Below are positions 1 through 9,080 of a stretch of DNA of 64,000 nt, piece after piece. The stretch comes from Ilyomonas limi (GTDB lineage Bacteria; Bacteroidota; Bacteroidia; Chitinophagales; Chitinophagaceae), in contig NZ_SZQL01000022.1 of NCBI RefSeq assembly GCF_005233845.1, positions 1 to 64,000 of the forward strand. The letters are read 5' to 3'. The notes under the pieces were generated by a model. That model was not told the DNA's origin, did not search any database, and worked only from the letters and a program-made list of their open reading frames with translations. The position numbers and the translations under genes were made by a program. Position 1 is the first letter of the stretch. Every line of letters begins with the position of its first letter.

Positions 1-183
1 GATAGCCAGTTCATTCAGGCTGCTTTTCCAGTTGTTCATGCGTGGAGTGGTCCAGTCGCCATACACTCTTCGTATGGTTACCTTGCCATATTTGGAAGCT
101 TCTGCCAGTACCAGCGAAAGTAATTTAGCCGAAGCATTATCGCCATCAATCAATAAAGCAATCTTATGCGTTCTTGTATCCAT
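1..183 (-). CDS. NYN-domain (PIN-like, LabA/DUF88-type) protein, 5' part only
   Basis: The first 61 codons of a minus-strand gene are visible, starting at the ATG at 183-181; the rest lies outside the window. The protein begins MDTRTHKIALLIDGDNASAK, and the IALLIDGDNA stretch followed by a helix and VTIRRVYGDW is the typical beginning of NYN domains. These are PIN-like nuclease folds in which the early Asp residues bind the metal ion. Many Bacteroidota relatives carry a C-terminal OST-HTH/LOTUS domain, which cannot be checked here. RNA-related nuclease activity is family knowledge, not seen. It is divergent from the antiporter at 468. Confidence 0.72.
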   Translation of the reverse strand, partial: MDTRTHKIALLIDGDNASAKLLSLVLAEASKYGKVTIRRVYGDWTTPRMNNWKSSLNELAI

Positions 184-404
184 TCAATAACTTATAAGCA
201 CTAAAGTTACCTCAATTAATATTAGACTCCTGAAATTGGAAGAATGAAAATCATTGGTCAGGCTAAATCTATTTTAGCCGTTACAGCCTCATTCCGAAGA
301 TAATACACCATCGGACAGGGCAGCAAATCAGCGGGTTGTCCCACACGCCAAAATAGGAAGTAAAACTGCCTCCAAGTTTATTTATCTCCCCGTTGCTTTC
401 ATCC

Positions 405-412
405 TAACTTTG
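405..412 (+). promoter_or_regulatory. Candidate -7 box (TAACTTTG) for the antiporter
   Basis: TAACTTTG matches the Bacteroidota -7 consensus TAnnTTTG and lies 55 bases before the start at 468. No well-spaced -33 TTG/TTTG is seen, so support rests on the single box and its position. Confidence 0.3.
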
Positions 413-467
413 ATCTTCTATACCTTTATCTATTACGTTTAAACAGATCTAACCGAAACACCGCTCT

Positions 468-2096
468 ATGGAAAATGTGTATATCGAATACATCTATCTT
501 ATATTAATTATCCTTGGTTTGGTAATGCTGGCACAGCGGCTAAAAGTGTCGTATCCCATTGTGCTGGTGCTGGGTGGACTTGTCCTTAGTTTTACCGATG
601 GCTTTTCCTCTATTACCATTAATCCGGGTATGATTTTCTTCATTTTCCTTCCGCCCCTGTTATATGAGGCAGCCTGGCAAACTTCGTGGAAAGAGTTTTG
701 GCGATGGCGCCGCGTAATTACCAGCTTTGCTTTTCCTATTGTGATTGTTACTTCCTTTGTTGTAGCACTTATTTCACAGGCGTTCATTCCCGGGTTTACC
801 CTGGCACTTGGTTTTTTATTGGGTGGCATTATCTCTCCGCCCGATGCTATTTCAGCTACTTCCATTATGCGAAGCGTAAAAGCGCCCAAATCGCTGGTAA
901 GCATTGTGGAAGGCGAGAGTTTGATGAATGATGCATCCAGCCTTATTGTATTCCGGTTTGCGCTAATAGCTATTACAACAGGACAATTTGTTTTTCAGGA
1001 AGCTGTCGCCAATTTTTTCGTAGTCATTATTATGGGTATTGCGGTTGGGCTTGCTGTAGCGTTTGGATTTTACAATATCCATCGCCGGCTGCCAACAACA
1101 CCCAGTATAGATATTGTGCTAAGCTTTGTAACACCTTATTGCATGTATTATTTTGCAGAGCGGTTTCATTTTTCGGGCGTATTGGCAGTAGTAAGCGGTG
1201 GACTTTTTCTTTCTATCCGGCGGGAAAAGATGCTCAGCCATCTGAGCCGTGTACAAAGTACAAATGTGTGGTCAACAGTAGGTTTTGTGCTGAATGGTCT
1301 TATTTTCCTGTTAATAGGGCTGCAATTGCCCGGTATTGTTAAGCAATTGGGAGGCCTTAGTTTAAGCACAGCTATCGGGTATGGGCTGCTTATTTCCGGT
1401 GTGCTTATTGTTACCCGGCTGTTATGTACGTTTGGAGCGGTACTGTTCACCCGGTTCATGAGTCATTTTATTACAGTTGCCGATCGCAATCCTGGCTGGA
1501 AGGCCCCGATCTTGTTTGGCTGGGCGGGCATGAGAGGCGTTGTTTCTCTGGCTGCTGCACTCTCTATCCCTGTTTATATTGATAACGATCAGACCGTGCT
1601 TTTTCCGCAGCGCAATCTTATACTTTTTATTACATTTATCGTCATCCTCGTTACGCTGGTTTTTCAGGGATTGACTTTACCCTGGTTAATCAGAAAGCTA
1701 AAAATGGAAGACCGGTTTAGCCCCATATCACCAGAGAAGCAGGAGATGATTATTCAGAAAAAGATAGCCCACCAATCACTGCTCTTTCTTGAAGAACGGT
1801 ACAAAGAGGAAGTAATGACGAATGAACATGTAGGCAATCTTAAGGCAAGGTTGAGCAGCAGCCTGTCGTATTTTACCAGCAGTTTTGAAAATGAGCCTGC
1901 CTATGATGATAGTAACCCAATGAAGCGATATCAGCACATATCATTGGAGATGCTGGATAAGCAGCGGGAACTCCTGCACCAAATGAACCATCGATCAGAG
2001 TTTGATGAAGAGATCATAAGAAAGCATCTTTCGCTGCTGGACCTGGAAGAGACGAAGTTGCGGGAGAAGCTGCCCCAAGATGCGCATGTGAAATAA
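468..2096 (+). CDS. Na+/H+ antiporter, CPA1 (NhaP/NHE-like) family
   Basis: Encodes a 542-residue inner-membrane cation/proton antiporter. About twelve hydrophobic segments fill residues 5-415, followed by a hydrophilic, charged C-terminal tail of about 120 residues with helical character. Family signatures are visible: FFIFLPPLLYEAAW near residue 55, SPPDAISATS with D126, and EGESLMNDASS with D155, the Asn-Asp pair that binds the exchanged cation in CPA1 proteins. Its usual role is pH and sodium homeostasis by exchange of Na+ (or K+) for H+. It stands alone on the plus strand with no partner genes. The exact ion is not predictable from sequence. Length is normal for Bacteroidota members with a cytoplasmic tail. 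Confidence 0.88.
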   Translation: MENVYIEYIYLILIILGLVMLAQRLKVSYPIVLVLGGLVLSFTDGFSSITINPGMIFFIFLPPLLYEAAWQTSWKEFWRWRRVITSFAFPIVIVTSFVVALISQAFIPGFTLALGFLLGGIISPPDAISATSIMRSVKAPKSLVSIVEGESLMNDASSLIVFRFALIAITTGQFVFQEAVANFFVVIIMGIAVGLAVAFGFYNIHRRLPTTPSIDIVLSFVTPYCMYYFAERFHFSGVLAVVSGGLFLSIRREKMLSHLSRVQSTNVWSTVGFVLNGLIFLLIGLQLPGIVKQLGGLSLSTAIGYGLLISGVLIVTRLLCTFGAVLFTRFMSHFITVADRNPGWKAPILFGWAGMRGVVSLAAALSIPVYIDNDQTVLFPQRNLILFITFIVILVTLVFQGLTLPWLIRKLKMEDRFSPISPEKQEMIIQKKIAHQSLLFLEERYKEEVMTNEHVGNLKARLSSSLSYFTSSFENEPAYDDSNPMKRYQHISLEMLDKQRELLHQMNHRSEFDEEIIRKHLSLLDLEETKLREKLPQDAHVK

Positions 2097-2581
2097 TCTT
2101 GTTTATGCACAAACCGCGTGTATTTCAATAGCCAGTATTTCGCCTGCCATTCTTATGTTTAATCCTGTATTATTTATTGCTATCCGGCATAAATAATGGT
2201 GTAAAATCCATTGATGAAGCAAAAAACAGGTTTCGACTGGCATACTTAAACATATATAAGTGTAAATCTGACAATTAATTTTGCGTTACTCTTTAATCTA
2301 TTTTTTCAGCATTTTATTGCAAGCAGCCAGTAGGACACCTTTTTATCTGCTCTTTCAGCTAATCTTCTAAAAGCTGCAATACTTAACTATACAAATTGCA
2401 ACTTTTAATAAGTACAAAGCATGGAATAAAAGATAAATGCCGTTCTTTAGTTGCAACAGACAACTTATGGGTAAAACAGGTTAAAATACGTTTATGTGAT
2501 ATAGCGTTTTTTGTATCTCTTTACAAGCGCGGTTTTTATCGATTAAATTAACTTCTTTCTACATTGAACAGGATCTGAAAT
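2097..2581. other. Intergenic region before the DUF1680 gene
   Basis: No gene is seen in these 485 bases. An 11-base dyad lies at 2369-2379 and 2396-2406 (AAAAGCTGCAA with TTGCAACTTTT, one G-U-type mismatch). A further palindromic GTTGCAAC follows near 2450. TAATTTTG at 2276-2283 fits the -7 consensus but lies far from the gene start. The dyads could be regulator sites for the arabinofuranosidase gene; this is speculative. Confidence 0.3.
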
Positions 2582-4948
2582 ATGAAACTACTATCATTTT
2601 TATTTTTGACGGGCTGTTGTGCCATGCAATTCACGGGCTATTCGCAATCGTACCTGCCCGAAAAAAACAATGCTAAAATGAAGGTGAAGCCTGCCATTGG
2701 GCTACAAGCGTATGCCTTCAACTTGAAAGATGTACAACTGCTGGATGGCAGTCCCTTTAAAAAAGCAATGGATGCTGATGCAGGTTATATGCTGGCATTG
2801 CAACCTGACAGGCTGCTCAACCGTTTTTATAAAAATGCTGCATTGCCACCTAAAGACAGCGCTTATGGCGGCTGGGAAAGCGAAGGATTATCTGGTCACA
2901 CACTGGGACATTACCTTTCTGCCTGCGCTATGATGTATGCCTCCACCGGCAACAAAGCGTTTAAAGACCGAGTAGATTATATTGTAGGTGAATTAGCCAA
3001 ATGCCAGGCTGCCCGCAAAACAGGTTATGTAGGGGCTATCCCCAACGAAGATTCGCTTTGGTACAAAGTACAGCATGGCATTATAAAGTCGGGTGGCTTT
3101 GATTTAAATGGTGCCTGGAGTCCCTGGTACACCGTGCACAAAGTAATGGCAGGACTGGTAGATGCTTACCTGTATTGCGATAATAGTGAAGCATTAACCG
3201 TAGTAAAAAAAATGGCGGACTGGACCGGCGATATTGTTAATCCTTTAACTGATGAACAACGCCAAAAAATGCTGAAATGTGAATATGGCGGCATGAATGA
3301 TGTGCTGGCAAATATCTACAGCATTACCGACGATAAAAAGTATCTGGATTTATCTTATAAATTTTACGACGACTTTGTAATGCAGCCACTTGCCGAAGGA
3401 AAAGAAGATCCGCTGGCAGGCAAGCATTCCAACACCAATATTCCCAAACTCATTGGCAGTGCAAGGCAATATGAACTGACATCCAACAAAAGTGATGCAA
3501 CCATTGCCTCCAGAGGCTGGAATATTTTGGTAAACGATCACACGTATGTAAATGGTGGCAATGGTAATTATGAATATTTGGGCGCACCTGATAAACTGAA
3601 CGATGCTTTAAGCGACAACACTACCGAAAGTTGCTGCGCATACAATATGCTGAAGCTGACTGGGCACCTCTTTAGCTGGCAGCCCAACAGCAATCTCGCT
3701 GATTATTACGAGCGGGCATTGTATAATGATATTTTGGCTTCTCAAAACCCCAACACTGCCATGATGCTCTATTTTGAGCCGCTGCGCATGGGTGGTAAAA
3801 AAGATTTTAGTGATTCCTTCAATACCTTCACCTGTTGCGTAGGCAGCGGTATGGAAAACCACTCCAAATACACCGAAGATATTTACTTTGAAGGGGCCGA
3901 TGGTAGTTTGTATGTAAACCTTTTTATTCCTTCTAAATTAAACTGGAAAGACAAAAAAGCAACTATTACACAACAAACGGCTTATCCTGAAAGCGGCACT
4001 ACCACTCTAACAATAAACACCACTTCACCTGCTACTTTTGCTATAAAAATACGCCAGCCCTGGTGGGCAACAAAAGGCGCAACTGTAAAAGTAAATGGCA
4101 AGGATATCAATGTGCAAAAAGATGCGGAAGGCTATCTTGTTGTCAGCCGCAAATGGAGTAACAACAATAAGATAGAAGTCAATTTTCCCATGAGTTTATA
4201 TAGTGAGCGCATGCCTGATAACAAAGACCGTGTAGCACTGCTGTATGGACCTTTGGTATTGGCTGGCAACCTGGGCGATACGATGCCCGATCCTATCTAT
4301 GGCACGCCCGTATTGCTTACTGATAACCGCAATGTAAACGACTGGGCAGTGCAGGATAATACGCAACCCTTAGTATTTCACATGCAAGGCGTGGGTAAAC
4401 CTTTTGATGTAAGCCTCTCTCCTTTTTATAAAAACCTCCATAATTATTACAGTGTGTATTGGGACTTTTTTACTAATGCAGACTGGAACGCGCGCCAGGC
4501 AGAATATGAAGCAGAAAAGAAACGGCAGAAAGAGATAGACGAACAAACCATTGATGTAATGCGCTTAGGACAAATGCAGCCTGAGCGCGACCACAACCTG
4601 CAATCCAGCGAGCAGTCGTATGCAAGCGACGCATTTGGCAGAACAGGCAGGGAAGCACGTAATAATGGGTTCTTTTCTTTTGATATGAAAGTAGTGCCTA
4701 ACCAGCCCACCGCTCTGCTCTGCACCTATATTGGCGACGATAAAAACAGAATGTTTATTATACTGGTAGATGGGGTAAAAATTGCTTCTGTAGAACTGAA
4801 AGGTAGCACACCGGGCAAGTTCTTTGATGAGGAATATCCTATACCTGCGGAACTGATAAAGGATAAAGATAAAATAGTAGTGCGCGTGCAGGCTACGAAT
4901 GGTAAAACTGCTGGTAGAATGTTTGGATGTAGAACAATTAGAAAATAG
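2582..4948 (+). CDS. DUF1680 beta-L-arabinofuranosidase-like enzyme (GH127/GH146 group), secreted
   Basis: Encodes 788 residues with a signal peptide (MKLLSFLFLTGCCAMQFTGYSQ). The catalytic (alpha/alpha)6 barrel of the DUF1680 superfamily follows, with GWESEGLSGHTLGHYLSA near residue 100, a hallmark of this branch. The zinc/nucleophile site is recognisable: E349-S-C351-C352 and the C418-C419 pair, spaced as in characterised members, which bind Zn2+ through Glu and three Cys and use a Cys nucleophile. E331 is a candidate acid/base. Beta-sandwich domains follow, and residues from about 655 form an extra C-terminal module. The long-form sequence looks nearer to GH146 (arabinan-type) than to HypBA1, but I cannot settle the subfamily. 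It is the only glycosidase of the region on the plus strand and stands alone. Confidence 0.85.
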   Translation: MKLLSFLFLTGCCAMQFTGYSQSYLPEKNNAKMKVKPAIGLQAYAFNLKDVQLLDGSPFKKAMDADAGYMLALQPDRLLNRFYKNAALPPKDSAYGGWESEGLSGHTLGHYLSACAMMYASTGNKAFKDRVDYIVGELAKCQAARKTGYVGAIPNEDSLWYKVQHGIIKSGGFDLNGAWSPWYTVHKVMAGLVDAYLYCDNSEALTVVKKMADWTGDIVNPLTDEQRQKMLKCEYGGMNDVLANIYSITDDKKYLDLSYKFYDDFVMQPLAEGKEDPLAGKHSNTNIPKLIGSARQYELTSNKSDATIASRGWNILVNDHTYVNGGNGNYEYLGAPDKLNDALSDNTTESCCAYNMLKLTGHLFSWQPNSNLADYYERALYNDILASQNPNTAMMLYFEPLRMGGKKDFSDSFNTFTCCVGSGMENHSKYTEDIYFEGADGSLYVNLFIPSKLNWKDKKATITQQTAYPESGTTTLTINTTSPATFAIKIRQPWWATKGATVKVNGKDINVQKDAEGYLVVSRKWSNNNKIEVNFPMSLYSERMPDNKDRVALLYGPLVLAGNLGDTMPDPIYGTPVLLTDNRNVNDWAVQDNTQPLVFHMQGVGKPFDVSLSPFYKNLHNYYSVYWDFFTNADWNARQAEYEAEKKRQKEIDEQTIDVMRLGQMQPERDHNLQSSEQSYASDAFGRTGREARNNGFFSFDMKVVPNQPTALLCTYIGDDKNRMFIILVDGVKIASVELKGSTPGKFFDEEYPIPAELIKDKDKIVVRVQATNGKTAGRMFGCRTIRK

Positions 4949-4989
4949 ATTAAAGTTGCTATTCTTAAAATTATGATTCACACTAAACC

Positions 4990-5100
4990 GCTACCAGGTT
5001 GAGGAATTCATGAGTCATTATTAGTCTATTGATAAAAGCACCGGATTTTTAAAGCTTTGTTATCACAGTCCTAACCAGGTGGCGCCGTCAACCTGATAGC
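4990..5100. repeat. Imperfect inverted repeat between convergent genes
   Basis: The arm GCTACCAGGTTGA (4990-5002) pairs with TCAACCTGATAGC (5088-5100) at 12 of 13 positions around an 85-base spacer. It sits between the ends of the DUF1680 gene (plus) and the PepSY gene (minus). It may be a relic repeat or part of a bidirectional terminator; the long spacer argues against a simple terminator. Confidence 0.35.
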
Positions 5101-5177
5101 AGTTTGGTATCATTCAATATAACCTAAACAGGAATGTTTTTAGAAGTAGTTTTAATAAAGTCACGGTTTAAGCTTTA

Positions 5178-6326
5178 CTATAAACTATAATCCACTTCAT
5201 TATTTGCCAACACAGTTCGTTTGCGTTTTTTCTTAATGCGGTTCAGCCACATAATAGTACCGGTTACCGGAAAGCTGCAACCGAATACACATACAACAAA
5301 AGCAATAATTTTAGAGGGCGTACCCCATATACTACCGGTATGCACGGGCTTAAAAGTGGAGCGAACCCTTGAACCGAGACTTCTTTCGTTATAGGACAGT
5401 TTGCCTAATATAGTTGCATTATATTGATCAACATAAACCGCATCGGAAGCGCTTTCGTGTATGGCATTATTTGATACGGAAGATACAACAACCGCTCCGG
5501 TGGAATCTTTTGGCAAACTGATATTGTATGAAACCGCCTGAGGATAAACCGTTTTTGCAGCAGCCAGTGCTTTATCCAAAGAAACGGTCTTTGCGTCTTT
5601 ATCATAAACCGATTTTGGTGGCGCTGGCGGCTGTAGCGGCGAATTAGTTACCTGGTAAATGCCCTTATTAAACCACTCAAACGACCATGCCAAACCGGTA
5701 AAAGCAAGTATGAAAAGGATAATAGCACTGTAAAAGCCAAGTACAATATGCAGATCGTGGTTGAAGCGCTTCCAACCGGCATTGCTTTTTATTTTTAACC
5801 GCTGCACCAGTATTTTTTGTGTTTTGGGCCACCATAATATAATGCCGGTAATAAGTATAAAAAGAAAGATAAGCGTGGCGATGCCTACAATATATTTTCC
5901 AACGCCATCTGAACTGCCCAGCAACCAGCGATGCAGCGCAAATACCTGGTAAAAAAATGTTTCCCGGTAGCTATACACATCCAAAACTTCACCGGTATAT
6001 GGATTCATAAAAACCGTAACATTCTGGCGGGGATCGCCTTTCGCTTCTCCCTTCATACTCACACTCACTTCTGTCGAACGGGTTTTATCCGCATATAATT
6101 TTAAACTACTAATTTTACTTTCGGGAAAGTTTTGGTTAACATTCGTTGTTAATTGCTCCAGCGACAATGGCTGTTCTACCGGCGCTACATAATACCGGTT
6201 CTTATTCAGCGCCATTTGTATATCTTTTTCAAAAACAAGTATGGCGCCGGTGAGGCAGCAGGTAAATATTACCAATCCCGCGGCAAGGCTTAAGTAAAGA
6301 TGAATCCGTCGGAAGAATATTTTCAT
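5178..6326 (-). CDS. PepSY-associated transmembrane protein, probable ferric-siderophore reductase type
   Basis: Encodes 382 residues with four membrane helices: residues 13-35 (LSLAAGLVIFTCCLTGAILVF), about 145-165, about 190-215 and about 335-360. Large periplasmic PepSY-type segments lie between the first two and last two helices. Conserved His residues at the membrane faces (RRIHLYLSLAAG, FALHRWLLG, FNHDLHIVLGFYSA, KPVHTGSIWG) fit haem or metal binding in this family. Such proteins are commonly paired with siderophore receptors and are thought to help release iron in the periplasm. It lies 121 bases downstream of the TonB-dependent receptor on the same strand, which supports that role. 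Substrate unknown. Confidence 0.83.
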   Translation of the reverse strand: MKIFFRRIHLYLSLAAGLVIFTCCLTGAILVFEKDIQMALNKNRYYVAPVEQPLSLEQLTTNVNQNFPESKISSLKLYADKTRSTEVSVSMKGEAKGDPRQNVTVFMNPYTGEVLDVYSYRETFFYQVFALHRWLLGSSDGVGKYIVGIATLIFLFILITGIILWWPKTQKILVQRLKIKSNAGWKRFNHDLHIVLGFYSAIILFILAFTGLAWSFEWFNKGIYQVTNSPLQPPAPPKSVYDKDAKTVSLDKALAAAKTVYPQAVSYNISLPKDSTGAVVVSSVSNNAIHESASDAVYVDQYNATILGKLSYNERSLGSRVRSTFKPVHTGSIWGTPSKIIAFVVCVFGCSFPVTGTIMWLNRIKKKRKRTVLANNEVDYSL

Positions 6327-6364
6327 GTAATCAGATTATTCGGAATGATGAAACTAAAGAGGTA

Positions 6365-6430
6365 CAGAGACACAGCAGGCACGGGTTAACACAATATATT
6401 TCTGTCAACCTCGCGCCTCCTGTGTCTCTG
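6365..6430 (-). repeat. Intercistronic inverted repeat (16-bp arms)
   Basis: CAGAGACACAGCAGGC (6365-6380) pairs with GCCTCCTGTGTCTCTG (6415-6430) at 15 of 16 positions around 34 bases. It fills most of the gap between the TonB receptor gene and the PepSY gene. In RNA it would form a strong hairpin that could lower expression of, or stabilise the message upstream of, the PepSY gene. Confidence 0.55.
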
Positions 6431-6447
6431 TTAGTTCAACAATTCAA

Positions 6448-8946
6448 TTAAAATTTATAAGAAACCATTGCAACAAACTGGCGCGGCGGAATAGGATTGA
6501 TGCTGTAATTTTCGTGCACATAATAATTAAGCGTATTGGTTACGTTGGAAACCTTAGCCAATAAAGCAATGTTTTTGAAGGAATAGCCTGCGGTAATATC
6601 CACTGTTGTGTAACCTTTCACCGCAATCAGGCGGGAAGCAGTTGGCTCGCTGGGGTCCAGCACCTTCTTATTATTCCATCCGCCAAAACGGTCGCCAATA
6701 TAAAATGCAGCCGCACCAATTTTAAATCCTTTCAACCCTGTATTTTGAAATGTATAAAAAATACTGGCATTCGCAGTATGCGCCGGATTATTCACCAGCC
6801 GTTCGCCTTCCACATAATTACCATCTGCATCGGGCGTTTTGGTGTAGCGCATATAGTTATAGCTATAACCTGCCATAACGGAAAGTCCGTTTACCGGCTG
6901 CCCGGCAATATCTACTTCCACCCCATCGCTGGTGGTTTCACCGGCAAGCATTTTTAAGTTGGGATCACTATTAGGCGTTCCATCAGCTTTAAACTCGGCA
7001 ATCTGCGCCAGGTTATTGTTTTTAATACGATACAGCGTAACGTTGGCAGAAAGATTTCCATTGAAGAAGTCATTTTTTACACCTATTTCATACTGGTCTA
7101 TAATAGAGGGCGTTAAAGAATTACCATAAATATCGCTGCCGCTGTTGGTTTGGAATGAATTAGAATAGCTTGCGAACACCGAAGTCGTGGTAAGCGGCTT
7201 ATATACCAAACCGAAGCGTGGAGAAAAAGCCTGGTCGCTTTTTGCATTGCCCTTGGTTTGTTTGTTGGTTAAAAGGTCGGTGGAATCTATTCCCAAAGTT
7301 TGTACATACGACCAGCGTACACCTGCCAGCACATTAAATTTAGGCGAGATTTTTACCAGATCCTGCACATACGCCCCAAAACGGTTTACAGGCGCTTCCC
7401 TTTTTCTTATTCTGTCTGCATCGGGAATATCGGTGCGTTGCACATATTTACCCGGTTCAAGAATATTAATTTTATCATAGCTTTTAGCAGGTAATCCGGC
7501 TACCTCTGCAAAATTAAAATCATAATTACCAATAATATCCCTGTCGGCATCGGCACCGGTTAATAATGTATGTTGCAGCTTGCCTGTTTTGAACTGACCG
7601 ATGAAATTCACCTGAGTGGCATAATAATCTTCTTTGGTATCTATTCTGCCCAAAGGTCTAACCCACTCACCATCGGCATCAGCCTGAATTCTTTCGGTAG
7701 AAAAATAATCGCGGCTGTACCGCTGATACGATATTGCAGCTTCCATCCGCCAATTATCGCTGAATAAATGTTTCAAAGATGCAGTACCCGTAGCTTGCTG
7801 TGTGTGGCTATAAGACCAGGCTGTACCCATAAAACGGGAACGTGGTACATGGGGTATCAGCGTATCATCCAGTGAGCCGATGCCAAAATCGGGTGTAAAA
7901 TCGTGCTTCAGATAATCGCCTTCTACCAACAACTCGGTGCGTTTGCCCAGTTTAAATAATAAAGACGGATTTACATAGTAACGCTCCGAATGAATTACAT
8001 CGCGATAACTATCGGCCGATTCAAAAGTACCGTTGATGCGATAAGCAATGGCTGAACTGGCAGGACCATACACATCAAAAGAAGGTTTATACAAATCGTA
8101 GCTGCCTGCCTGCATCGCTACTTCGCCACCAAATTTGAATTTAGGTTGTTTCGTTACCATGTTCACGATACCTCCCGGCGCTACTTGTCCGTATAAAATG
8201 GCGGCGCTGCCTTTTAATACTTCCACTTTCTCCAACCCGCTTACTTCGGGCATTACACCCGAGTTAACACGAAAACCGTTTTTAAACATATTGGTACTGG
8301 AAAAACCATATCCGCGGGCAGCAAAACTTTCCTGTACGGCGCCACGGGTGCTGGTTACATATACGCCATTGACGTTTTTAATAATGTCGCCCATGCGCAG
8401 TGCCTGCTGGTCGCGAATAACACCCTGACCAATAACGCTAAAGCTTTGAGGCAAGTCTTTAGCGGCGACCGGTATTTTACCAATTTCGGTTATCTTTTCA
8501 TTCTGGCTTTTCCGGGCAGTTACAATCACATCAGATAGTTTTTTGATATCTTCCGTTAATGTAAGATTTGCTAACGTAGGATCATCAACTTGTACAGTAA
8601 CAGGCTTTTGCTGCATTTGCAACCCAATCATGGATACTTCCAATATATAATTGCCTGGCCTTACATTTTTCAAAATAAAATGCCCATTTACATCGGTTAA
8701 GGTGGCTTTACTGGTACCTTGTAAAATGACCGTTACATCTGCAGCCGGTTGATTATCAGCCGTGCGAACATATCCTTCTACACTTCCTGATGGCGCTTCG
8801 GGAGTAGTAGTTTCTAGTTTATTTACAAATTGCTGTTGATTATTATTTACCCCTTGTTGTTGCGCATAAGCAGCGATAAAAGTTCCTGAAAAAAAGACTA
8901 ATGCTAAAAGTTTCTTCACCTGTTCTGATTTTGGGTGCAAAATCAT
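6448..8946 (-). CDS. TonB-dependent siderophore receptor (FhuA/FpvA-like)
   Basis: Encodes an 832-residue outer-membrane receptor. Domains in order: signal region to about residue 30; a carboxypeptidase-regulatory-like beta domain (about 55-130, GSVEGYVRTADNQPAADVTV) typical of Bacteroidota; a plug domain (about 160-270, including GAVQESFAARGYGF and VLKGSAAILYGQVAPGGIVN); and a 22-strand barrel ending in YKF. The plug signature FSVIGQGVIRDQQ fits the siderophore-receptor branch, not SusC. It probably imports a ferric chelate with TonB/ExbBD energy. The annotated start gives nine residues before VKKLLALVFFSG, so a GTG start at 8919 is a possible alternative. The PepSY gene follows on the same strand. 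Confidence 0.85.
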   Translation of the reverse strand: MILHPKSEQVKKLLALVFFSGTFIAAYAQQQGVNNNQQQFVNKLETTTPEAPSGSVEGYVRTADNQPAADVTVILQGTSKATLTDVNGHFILKNVRPGNYILEVSMIGLQMQQKPVTVQVDDPTLANLTLTEDIKKLSDVIVTARKSQNEKITEIGKIPVAAKDLPQSFSVIGQGVIRDQQALRMGDIIKNVNGVYVTSTRGAVQESFAARGYGFSSTNMFKNGFRVNSGVMPEVSGLEKVEVLKGSAAILYGQVAPGGIVNMVTKQPKFKFGGEVAMQAGSYDLYKPSFDVYGPASSAIAYRINGTFESADSYRDVIHSERYYVNPSLLFKLGKRTELLVEGDYLKHDFTPDFGIGSLDDTLIPHVPRSRFMGTAWSYSHTQQATGTASLKHLFSDNWRMEAAISYQRYSRDYFSTERIQADADGEWVRPLGRIDTKEDYYATQVNFIGQFKTGKLQHTLLTGADADRDIIGNYDFNFAEVAGLPAKSYDKINILEPGKYVQRTDIPDADRIRKREAPVNRFGAYVQDLVKISPKFNVLAGVRWSYVQTLGIDSTDLLTNKQTKGNAKSDQAFSPRFGLVYKPLTTTSVFASYSNSFQTNSGSDIYGNSLTPSIIDQYEIGVKNDFFNGNLSANVTLYRIKNNNLAQIAEFKADGTPNSDPNLKMLAGETTSDGVEVDIAGQPVNGLSVMAGYSYNYMRYTKTPDADGNYVEGERLVNNPAHTANASIFYTFQNTGLKGFKIGAAAFYIGDRFGGWNNKKVLDPSEPTASRLIAVKGYTTVDITAGYSFKNIALLAKVSNVTNTLNYYVHENYSINPIPPRQFVAMVSYKF

Positions 8947-9080
8947 TGAAAAACAGGTGAATTATATGCCGCTTTGGGAAAAACAGTTTACGCAAGCGGG
9001 AAAAATGAGTCCGGATCAGGCTTTTCTTCAACAAAGAAATACCTATTTTGAAAAATATTAAAACATTATCTATTCATATT

